Shown here one piece after another: positions 13,805 through 24,000 of a stretch of 64,000 nucleotides of DNA. Source of the DNA: Channa striata (taxonomy: Eukaryota > Chordata > Actinopteri > Anabantiformes > Channidae); assembly GCA_033026295.1 (NCBI GenBank), contig CM065184.1, positions 11,101,501 to 11,165,500 of the forward strand, written 5' to 3'. The position numbers and the translations under genes are program-made. Position 1 is the stretch's first letter, and each line of letters opens with the position of its first letter. The notes beneath the pieces are model-generated. The model was not told the DNA's origin. It was given only the letters and a program-made list of their open reading frames with translations, and did no database searches.

Positions 13805-16800
13805 CTATGACATAATAAAAACACACGAGACATGTTCAATGTTAACATAAAATACTTTAGATTCTAACATTTAAAAAATAGTATATGATGTACACAAAAG
13901 AGACAACAGTCGTGGAGAGCAGTTACACAATTGTCACACAATTCTCAGTGTGGCTTGTTGACATATGATATGCTGGATGACCACGTAGAATATGCTACAG
14001 CATAAAATATTGTGTTTTTGTTTGTTTGGTAGTCTTAAAACGCTGAGATTAATCATCAATTTCCTGTACGTGCTCTCTGTCCTATTTTCTGTTGCGCAAA
14101 AAAAAAAAAAAAAAAAAACCTTTCAAGATCATTTCTCTCATTAAATTCAGAACATCTGGCGAGAGGCCCAGCTGTGCTCATGTGCTGGAAAAGTACTGAG
14201 CATGTCCACAGAGAAAGACAAGACTTTACAGAGTATGACTGATTGTAAACAAGATGGGGGGCGTATTCCCTCGCCAGCCTGTGGAACATCCGCAATGTCA
14301 CCATGCACTGTTGGCGGTAAACTAGTCATGGTCAGTGTTTGTAGTCTGCTCAGAGCCACAGAACGCACTGTCGCATGCTACAGGGCCCAGTGAATTCATA
14401 GAGATGCCCTCTGAATATTAAAAACAAGAAAAGCATTGCCTGCAGATCCTTATTTCCCCTCTCATTCACGTCTTCCTCTGTTCAACTACAGTCCAAAAAT
14501 GAGACAGGTATTGACCCCAGGGGGGGAAATGCTGCTGATTTGAATTATGGGTGAATTAACCTCTGTTGACATGTTGCCCAACAACAGCCTAACTACTCAT
14601 CTGCCTTATCATTTAACTCCACTGAAAACAAATGCTCCAGATACCGCTCTTAAGTAAAAACAATATGCATAGGCATGATGAAATCTGCAGACAAATTGTC
14701 CCTGACAAAAAATCACTGACAGCCATGCCTCTTTTAAGGACACAGGCTTGTGTCTGGGAAATGATGTTCCTGTTGATGTTAAATGTTGCACAGCACAGAA
14801 ACCTTGGACTTGGCAATCTGGCCTGCACTTAAAGCCAAATCTTTATCTGCAGGCTGTGAGATTGTCTTGCTAACCAGCTCCAGCTTTAAGACTCATGTTC
14901 ATTTATTACGTGTAGTCGTCGTAAATCAAGCATTACAGCCCTGCAGTTTCTCAAGTTTTCCATCCGCCATGTGTTTTAGCTCTGTGTGTTGCTGTGTTAT
15001 GTATTATCGCTCCTTGTGGAAATGTACACGTTTCGTGTGTTTGCTAAACTCACATCTTAGTACAGATTGTTTAATTATTTTAACAAATATGAAACAGGAA
15101 ACTTTGCTCAGTTGATGTTCCTCACATTTATTTCAGTTTGGCTTCAAACCTTCTACTGTCAGCCCAAAGGAAACAGATTTCACACACATCTGCTAATGGT
15201 GGGGTGAGACTGTTTGTTTATTTTGTGTGTCTGTGTTTGAGCTTCAGTGAGTGTGAGAGAGTGTGTGTGTAAGTGTGTGTCTGTGTGACTCAGCAGGAGT
15301 TTTGTGTTTATGTGTGTGATGGTGAAAGTGTATGTGTGCAACGGCCATCACAATGCTATCATTAAATGGCGTCATTACTTGTCATGTGTTTCCAAGCGGG
15401 GGATAAAAATGCAGCAGATCTGTGACTCTTCTCACAGGCGCAGGAATGAGGTGTTGCACTGCAGGGAGCGATCACACAGGAAACTTGGTGGTAACAAACA
15501 TTTGAACAAAGCTGCCGGCAGATGAGCTCGAAGTAGTATCGCAACAACTTTATCAAAGTATCACTTTCATTTAAAGTAGATAGCCGTGTGATCCTTGAGT
15601 ACAAAAACAACCACATTTTGCATTACTCATCTAATCATCAAATCCCTGCAGCAGTTTGTTTTACTTGGCTTAGCCAGTATATTAAGTTGCAAAAAGCACC
15701 CCCACCAAACTGTTTCCAGACTGTATGTGTGTTCCCTCAGTTTGAAACACTTTATACTCGTGTGGATTGAATGGCAATACACAATTCCGTGTAGTATATA
15801 ATGTACACGCCCAGCTTTCAGCGGACTGTTTTATGTTAAATGACTTCAAAAGGCCTCTATGGTTACCACCATAATAATGGACACTGGCTCTTACTGGTGA
15901 CTCTATCATCCAGCCGCTACTAGTGTTTCCTAGAGTTTCCAACACAGCATCATAGTAACATAGATCTAAGAAATGTAACTGTGGTGTAATCAACACACTA
16001 GGATCATTGCTTCAAACTACCTTTTTTTGTCCATCGTGAGTGATTATTTTTCTGAGGGTGTATATGTGCATGTGAGTGAGATTAACGGTTGTGGTAGCTG
16101 GATTCTTTTTGCACAGCATGAACTGTGGTATCAGGTTTGTATCCTGTATACATTATCAGCATGCTTGTCCCTAAAATTACACAGAGTTACAAAAATAGGC
16201 GATATGTAAACAAGGATTGATTTTGTTTGCACAACCTGGTCTATTTGAAGAAGTCAGAGAGCAGGTCTAAGCAAGAGGCTGCAGTGGCCTGCTCTCTCCA
16301 GACAGAGGCGTGTGGGGGAATCTATTTCTATCTGTTGCTTTTTACGACTCTTATCAGAGGCATGTGTGATTAAAACGGGTTTTACTCAACATGTTGTTTC
16401 CTGAAAACTGAACTATTTATCCCAAAATATTTGATGACACAGTGCCTCAACATTTAACATCTTACATAAAAACTAACTTGGATTTGAAGCAATTTATCTG
16501 CCCAATAAAATCCAAACTGACTTCATAAATATTTATTTCCCAAAACTCCTATAATATTCCTTCAGTTGTAATGCAACTACAAGCAAAAGTTTTATAATGG
16601 CTATAAGGTTATACGGTTTATAATGTTTATATTAACACTGTGAAATTGAAATATTTCGTGAATTCTTTCTTTATGCAGTTTTGTTACATAAAGTATGGCA
16701 CCAACCAATTAAATTATAAAAAGAAATCTCAGGAATTATATAGGGTGCAGATAGAACTCTTATATAGAACTATTTGGAGTTATTGAAAATGTGAAGGTTA

Positions 16801-16931
16801 CATCCTCCCACCAGAAGAGCCAGTGATGCACAGTGTAAAACAGTTACCGTCAACACACCAGCCAACTTTCATTCACACAATCTCTACATGTCCGATTATC
16901 GCACAGATGCATATGACACGCCATGTTTCAC
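13805..16931 (-). other. zcchc24: zcchc24 intron 1
   Basis: A 3.1 kb AT-rich intron lies between a GAG|GTGAAA donor after exon 1 and a pyrimidine-poor ATAG acceptor before exon 2. It includes a 21-A run and scattered GT-rich stretches near 15240-15340. No other exon or RNA gene was recognised. Confidence 0.85.
14098..14118. repeat. Poly(A) homopolymer run
   Basis: Twenty-one consecutive A bases lie within zcchc24 intron 1. There is no clear retroelement body upstream, so I treat it as a simple repeat. Confidence 0.9.
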
Positions 16932-17171
16932 CTCGTTCCGCTGCAGCTGAAAGAAGTTGTTGAGATAGTTGGAGTTCAGGGAAGAGCTCAGGTCCGCCGC
17001 TGCGGGCGTCTTGCTGAAGCCGAGATCCGGGTGGGAAGAGTTGGGCTCGGGTCTGAATGCGTCAAACGCGCTGGTCTGGTGGGGGTCTTGTAAGGACAGA
17101 TAGACCCAGTTGAGAAGTTGCGCAGGCTGGTACACGGAGGCACTCGTGTCTATGGCAGACAACAAGCTCAT
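16932..17171 (-). CDS. zcchc24: zcchc24 exon 1: N-terminus with start codon
   Basis: Eighty codons run from an ATG (complement of 17169-17171) to a GAG|GT donor. The protein opens MSLLSAIDTSASVYQPAQLL, continues through NWVYLSLQD and SAFDAFRPEP, and ends NNFFQLQRNE. These match the N-terminus of vertebrate ZCCHC24, so the start is well supported. Splicing at phase 0 into exon 2 gives an uninterrupted 147-residue N-terminal part of a protein whose mammalian orthologue is about 240 residues long. The exon is GC-rich and lies in the CpG island that also covers the upstream promoter. The gene points away from anxa11. Confidence 0.95.
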
Positions 17172-17520
17172 CTTTCAACTCAAATGGCCCAACTGGATTT
17201 TCCACCGTCTAATTCTTGGATTGGTCTCAACTCTCTTCGGCCGTGTGGCGTGTTTCGTTCCCGAAGCCCGGCAGATGGCAGGAGCTCCTTTTTTCTTCCC
17301 GCGAAGGGCCCTGTCCTCCTCGCGCCGGGAGCCTCGTCCCACTTTCACGTTACTCAAAAGTCATTGCGGTAATACGCCAGTCGACAAAGTTCTCCCCTGC
17401 TCCCCATGGTCCGCTATCCGCCTTTATTGCAGCGGGGCAGAGGGACGCTCTGTGGAAATGTAATGAGTGGGGCTCTGCGTCACCGAGGACGCGGACCAAT
17501 CAGATTCGCCCATCGCCTAC
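17172..17520 (-). promoter_or_regulatory. zcchc24: zcchc24 5'UTR and CpG-island promoter
   Basis: CpG-dense sequence extends upstream of the zcchc24 ATG (increasing coordinates) to about 17520, then drops abruptly to AT-rich DNA. It contains a CCAAT box (17496-17500, on the plus strand) within CCAATCAG, an NF-Y-type site, and a CRE-like GCGTCACCG near 17477-17485. There is no clear TATA box, as is usual for CpG-island promoters. The transcription start cannot be fixed from sequence alone. Confidence 0.65.
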
Positions 17521-19339
17521 ATGGTTCGAGCCCAGAGGTCAGCTTTACCATCAGATTAATGCATGTTCTGCCACATCACTAACTACATTAAACCAGTTTA
17601 TTCAGAGCCGTGTGACATTGATTTCTTATTTACTCATAATGTTTCTCATTCACAATGGGAGTTTAAGTAGTCCTACCATTTAGACACTAAGTGCTCCCCA
17701 TACTTGTTTAGGTTTTGGTTATGGTTCATATGTGTCAGTATAATTACTCAAGTGCTGTATTCAAACACAATTTTGTAGTAACACAGATACTAATGCTAAT
17801 AATTACTATACAATTTCCTTGCCATAATATTATCTTTGAGTGTTTGTCAAACTTTTTTAGAGCAGTATTTGTAATTTGAGGGCGTTTTAGAGCATGTACT
17901 TTTTATTTCCAATGAAGTAAAGAGGTTATAATGCTGCCTGGGATACTTTTTTAGGCAAGTACTTGCATATTTAACTTGAATATTTAATTAGTGTACTTCT
18001 ACCACAGAATGACCAAAATGTGAGGTGTGAGACACAGACAGGAGGAGCATTTTGTGAATAGGTGTTTTGTTTATTCAGGACAGTGTCCTCACTAATGTTT
18101 GCAGTGTCCCTGTGACAAGTAGTTAATGGAGTGAAGGCCAACTTATCTTTACTAATGTAGTGTAACCTGTGCAAAAAACGAAACCGGATCACTGGTACAT
18201 AAAGACAATTTTTAAAAAGCCCAATCAAATAATTTAGTTAACCAGCCATTAAAGCAAGCGCCTTAACACCAGTCCTAGGCCTCTTTCTGGCTCACTTGAG
18301 CAGGTCCTACTGTCCAATACAAAAAGGACAGCCAGGGTGGTACTAAGAGAAAGCTTTGAGAAGGGTTCCCTCTTGTGGCAAATGTCACACATAATGAAAC
18401 TGTGTAACCTTCTTCTTGTAAAAGTGATTATTAACCTAGAGATTAAAAAAATCTATGACTACCATTAGTCACATTCAGAAAAATGAAATTCAAAAGATAG
18501 GAAATGCAATGCTCTTCTAATGTTATTATTGTTATAATAAAATAAGGCCTTACATGAAAGTTAAAAAATATTTTCAGTAAATACAGTTATAACTAAAACA
18601 ACCTAAATAATTACGCTTTATATCGATTTCTTGAGTGGTACTATAAGTGGTACTATAAGGTACTATAAGATATGTAATGTAATGTCATAATCAATATATA
18701 TATTCAGAGGTGATAAAGTTATAAACTCAATGCTAAGGACACGCCTAAAAAACGCTACATGTAAAAGTAGCACTTTATATTTTTTACTCAAGTTAAAGTA
18801 CAGGCCCACTAAAAACAGTGTATTTTTAAACCTGTGGAATTTGATGATGTTGATCACAGGAATGTGCAAGTCTGGTCATGAATTGTTTGACAAACTGTCA
18901 AAGGTGAAAAATATCAAGATTTCTTTTATTAGCCATTAGTCATTAGCTTATTTAGCTGGTAAGGGTACTGTTAGGTAGTATATCCCATGATCATACATCA
19001 TAAACTCTAAACACTTCATGTACTATTATTATTATTAGTATTATTATTACTATTATATACTTAAAATCCTATTTAAGTTGGCTTCAATAATTCGAGTAAA
19101 TGTACCTATTATTTAATTCATATACTTCAATAGCCTTTTGAAATCGCATAGTTAAGAACTGCTAAATGTGCCTGTGTGTGTCAGTAAACACAAACGGACC
19201 GCAGTGGGTGGTGGTTTAACAGGACAGGCCACTGTTTGTTTTAACCTCCACACTAGTTAAATAATAAACCTGTTGTGTAATATGAGGTTAGTCACATTTT
19301 CCATAATGTAGATTCTGTTCATTGATGTATATAACGAGT
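17521..19339. other. Intergenic spacer between divergent zcchc24 and anxa11
   Basis: This AT-rich spacer holds no recognisable gene. It has a short tandem array of 'ggtactataag' near 18636-18670 and an imperfect TTA/ATT triplet run near 19023-19056. Open frames here are short and without domain character. Confidence 0.75.
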
Positions 19340-19440
19340 GTGTTTATGCTGCGTGTTGCTGTCACGTGGTCAGAATTCGCCCCTGTCATTGCTCGCTGAC
19401 AGATAAACAGGCGCCTCCTTAAATGGAAACTCGGAGTCCC
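19340..19440 (+). promoter_or_regulatory. anxa11: anxa11 promoter with CLEAR-like E-box
   Basis: GC content rises here just before the predicted first exon. GTCACGTGGT at 19361-19370 contains a CACGTG E-box (19363-19368) and matches 8 of the 10 bases of the CLEAR element bound by TFEB/TFE3 (GTCACGTGAC). A TTAAAT sequence at 19419-19424 could serve as a weak TATA-like element. The promoter assignment rests on position relative to the splice donor at 19513. The factor assignment is inference. Confidence 0.5.
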
Positions 19441-19512
19441 GCCCACACTGGACAAATACAGTCCGCTGCTGGTTTAACGAGTCGTCCAGGAAGAAGCGAC
19501 GAGGAGGCAAAA
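19441..19512 (+). other. anxa11: anxa11 exon 1, non-coding (5' end approximate)
   Basis: GC-rich sequence ends in CAAAA|GTAAGT, a near-consensus donor with GT at 19513-19514. It lies 1.5 kb upstream of the coding start, and vertebrate ANXA11 genes have non-coding first exons. No ATG-initiated frame here leads into the protein. The 5' boundary is a guess based on the promoter-like motifs upstream. Intron 1 would run from 19513 to 21035, with an AG acceptor just before CAATG. Confidence 0.55.
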
Positions 19513-21037
19513 GTAAGTGTTAAAACTAAACAATTACTCGCACAGTCAAAGCTAAGTTAATGAAACATATGTCCACACTTTATCATAAAGTAAGTGGCAG
19601 CTGTTTTGCGGAAAGCTTAACGTTCGTCGAGGCTAGCGTTCACCCACCGACGCGCGAACACTTTGCAAATGCGTTTAGTTGAACAGTTTTACAGTTATCT
19701 GAAACACGCTCGTGGGCGTCGTAGCGACATTTAGTTTCTTGTTTTGTTGTTCTTGTGTCTATGCTAAGCTAGCTAGCTGAGATATGACATAAACGAGTGA
19801 TCCAGTGGCAGGACTGGTAGAGCCGCCCTAAGTAAATTAGCTGGGAATGTAACACAGTGAGTTCCCAGAAGGAGACTGGAACAGGCCTGAGAGGGAGCAA
19901 AGTTGCTCATGTTGTAAGCTAAAGCGCTAAAGCTAAATATTTCCCCCTGAGTTAGCATCGTCTTTGTGGCATAAGCTAGTGTTAAACTATTTGCAAGTAA
20001 AGGTAAATTGTATAAATAACAAGTTTTATTTGAACCTAATACACTATTGGGGGGCGGGCGGGGGGGATTACAGTCTCTGGACTGACACGCCTAGCTAACG
20101 CACCTTACGCACTGGATCCGAGTCCTCCGCATTAGCTAATAGCAACCCTAACAGTAGTAGTTGTAATTACCGTAGGCTAACTAAGTGCAGTGGTGTGCAG
20201 CTGAGCATTGGGGTTTTTGTCAGCTCGAAGTGTAACAGCAGCCCGATGTGATGCTTTTACACCTTTTCACACCGTTTAACCTTCAACTGTTGATGAACGG
20301 TTTCACAACAGCACAGCATTTGCAAGGAGGTGAGTGAGGGGTTAAAACTAGCCTCAGCTTGTGTCACTTGTGGGTTGAATACACTCATTATCCATAACAT
20401 TAACACCGCCTGATAATTTTTAGTATACAAGTATGATAGTTTTTAGAAGAGGAAAACAAATAAAGTGGTTAAAAATAGATATACTTTAGGTCAATACTTA
20501 AGCTTTTCCTTGGGTACTGAGTTTGTGGTCTTCAGCACACAGTATATCATATTTTCCTGCATATGAACTGAGTAGCCACAGGCATTTAAAATAAAAGAGT
20601 CTCAAGCAGGGGCTAGGTTCAAATTGTTTAGATCCCATGTCTTGAGTCATTAGAATCATCTTGTCTATTTTAAATATGGTAATTTTTGTAAGAGGTAAAT
20701 CATTGATGATTTTATTGACTGTAAATACTCCCATCTCAAAGCATTTTACCTCATTTCCTGGTGGACCTTTTCTGTCTTGTCTGTCTATTCAAACGATAGG
20801 CATGTTTTTTCTCTTACCATATAAAATGCAAAACAAGGGAGACTGTTCCATTTAGTGCCCTGAAATACATGGGACCAAGTAACCTTGTTTGAGCAACAGA
20901 TTTTCAGAGTATGCATATCCAAACGGAATGTTTACACACTACCCCACCTCATAGCTAAGAATTTAGAGGAATGATTTTTAGTTATAGCTTATATTCAACA
21001 GTTCATAGATTGATTTTATGGTTTTATGTGTAAAGCA

Positions 21038-24000
21038 ATGAGCTACGCTGGATACCCCCCTCCGTCAGGTGGATACCCCCCACAGCCTGGGGCTTACCCT
21101 CCTCAACCAGGTGCTTACCCACCTCAGCCTGGAGCTTATCCTCCTCAAGCAGGAGGCTACCCTTCACAGCCAGGTGGCTACCCTTCTCAACCTGGCGGCT
21201 TTCCTTCACAGCCAGGAGGCTTTCCAGGGGGACCACCACCCGGTAAGCCATCTAGCAACATTTAAAGAAATAGCTCAACATTTGTGAATATGTGCTTAGT
21301 TACTCTAGTAACTAAATAAATAGTGAGAGTAAGATCATTTGATTGATACAAGAGTGGTAAGTAATTTTAGGGGAATGAGCAGAAAAAAGTCAAACTAATT
21401 ATGGTCATGGTATTCTAGTGTATCTTATAGCAAGAGTGCTATGTCCTATTGTGAGGGCAACTGGGATCATGAGGACGATACATTTTTCTCATGAAAACAA
21501 ATAAAACTCTGCTGTAGCTAAGAAAACCAAATCCCTTAGTTTGACCCTAACAGTACACTTATTTCCTGTTTCTGAATCACTCTTTCGAACATCCTGTTTA
21601 CTCACAGGATTACACTCTAATGCAAATTTTGTTTTAAATTGGTTTCTCTTTTTGTCTTCTTTAGGCAGCTGGGGTGGTGGCCCTGCTGGTGGATATCCCT
21701 CCATTGGACTTGATGGTCTATCCAACCCTGGATACACTCCTGGAATGGTAGGCTGAGATTAAAAAAATCATCTACACCTAGAAAAATCTGAAAAATGTAT
21801 ATATGTTTGTATAAAATGCAGCATCATCAGGTTATATATGTGTATAAAATGCAGCATCATCAGGTTATATATGTGTATATAATGCAGCATCATCAGGTTA
21901 TTGAATATTTGAGTTATATTGAATTAGTTGTTAATATTAATAACATTGCACTTCATGGTAAGTCTTTTCTAAAGTCTGTATTCTTAACTTTCTGATTTAC
22001 TGTTTTTTTGTGAGCTTATACACTACTTAATCCTTATTCATGTCTGGACATATCTAACTTTCAGTTTCTATTATTCCAAATCTAATTCAGTCATAAAAAC
22101 TTTGTTTGGATGCCTGTGCATCATGTCACTGGTAGAGATTCAGAACATCAGGAATATTAATTTTACTTTGTTGTTAGGAAAAGGAACTTGGTTGAAAATA
22201 TATTTGTATATGTAGATAATGGTAATTTCAAATAAAACAAAATATTAAATATAAGTAATTAAAACTAATTAAAGTGAATCCAAAAACGTGACCAATTTCT
22301 CAAGCTTTGCAAAAAACAACCTTCAACTATCTGTGCATGTAATATAAAATGGCAATCTTTAAAATCTACCCTCAGCCAGGAGGGCCCATGCAGCAACCCC
22401 AAGGCCCGGGGATGGGTTACCCTGGTCAGCCTGGACAGCAAGGCTACCCTGGTCAGCCTGGACAGCAAGGCTACCCTGGTCAGCCTGGACAGCAAGGCTA
22501 CCCTGGACAGCAAGGCTACCCCTGGTCAGCCTGGTCAGCCTGGACAGCAAGGCCTGGTCCCTGGACAGCAAGGCTACCCGGGTCAACCTGGACAGCCTGG
22601 CCAACCTATGCCAGGGTATCCTGGTGCACCATCCCCTATCCCAACCATGCCAGGTTTTGGAAGTTCACCGGCACCTATGCCAGGGTACCCAAACGTCCCA
22701 TCACCAAATCCATCAATGCCAGCTCCTGGTGGAGGAGCCATGCCAATAGCTCCACCTGTTAATGTAAGAGACACTGAAAATAATTAGTTGACTGTGTTTG
22801 TTAAAAGAAAAGGTCTTGTAATTATGCTTTCTACCTCTGTCTCTAATTTGTTGTGTGTTATACTCACACTTTTATCCATTTATAATGTTCAAAAACAGAA
22901 TGATCTGAATTGAATTGGAAAATCACTGTCACATTAAGGAAATTGCTTTATTGTTATTTCAGAGAGGATACCGGGGAACAATCAAGGACTTTCCTGGAGC
23001 TGACCCACTCAAAGATGTGGAAGTCCTGAGGAAAGCCATGAAGGGCTTTGGTAGGTGCAGTGCGTTGACACCTTAATCAGGGTTTTGTTGTTATATTTGG
23101 ATATTTATGTTTGTTTTTATGCTGGAGTGTATTTTACATGTGCATGATGCAATAGGTGTTTTCCATTTTGAAAGTTCTAAAGCCAACTTTGCTTGGAAAA
23201 AAAAAAAACTTGAGTAACAGCTGCTAACCAAAGGCCAGATATTGGCCAACCTTTTAGCATGTTGTGTCATTGCCCTAAAAGTATAACTTTCAATTAATTG
23301 ACTCGGAGTTATGGACAGCCTTACTCAGGCTATAGTATTTGGGTTTAACATGCTATTTTGTAAAATTAAATAAATTAATAATATCTATCTTTTTTTTTTA
23401 TACCCTAATGGATTTGAAATAATTGGCTTGTTTATGCAGGAACTGATGAGCAAGCCATTATTGAATTGCTGGGAAGTCGCTCCAACAAGCAGCGTGTGCC
23501 TTTGCTTCGTGCCTATAAAACTTCTTATGGAAAGGTAATTGTCCATGTCCTTAACTGTATTTACTGCTTGTGCGATAACTGAAAATTTCCATAAGCATTC
23601 TGAGTATATACTTCTTTTTTTATTTGTTTACACAACAAACACCATTTATTAAAAATAGAATCATTTGTGATTCAGTGAATAATAGTCCCAAGTGGAAAAC
23701 AGGTGCTCAGATGGAGAGAATTTTAAATGTCATCAGAGCTCATATATGGCTATGCCAAAGAGCTTCCAACAGTATTGTTTATGCTGTAGCATATGTTGGT
23801 TTTGCGTTATTCCAAGCATGTTTCCATTTTCAGGATCTGATTAAGGATCTACATTCAGAACTGTCTGGAGAGTTCCGAAAGCTGGTTATGGCCATGTTGA
23901 AAACGCCAACTGAGTTTGATGTCTCTGAGCTCCATACTTCCATAAAGGTAAATGTTTAAAAAGCTTTGCTGAAACAATATTTATTATAAAAAGAACAGAA

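Larger units (their letters stand above)
21036..22763 (+). other. anxa11: anxa11 exons 2-4: low-complexity N-terminal domain
   Basis: These exons encode about 225 residues made of short GYPP, QPGAYPP and PGQPGQQGY repeats. Exon 2 has roughly ten-residue units such as PQPGAYPPQP. Exon 3 carries the conserved PSIGLDGL, comparable to PPIGLDNV in mammals. Exon 4 has a 27-bp tandem repeat and then Pro/Met-rich sequence (MPGYPG, IPTMPGF). In mammals this kind of region drives phase separation and binds ALG-2 and S100A6. Exon 4 is 388 nt, one more than a multiple of three, while both flanking junctions need phase 0. The extra base lies in the C run at 22519-22522. Confidence 0.85.

Noticed and set aside
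22265..22774. Minus-strand ORFs across anxa11 exon 4
   Set aside because: They are mirror frames of the coding tandem repeat.
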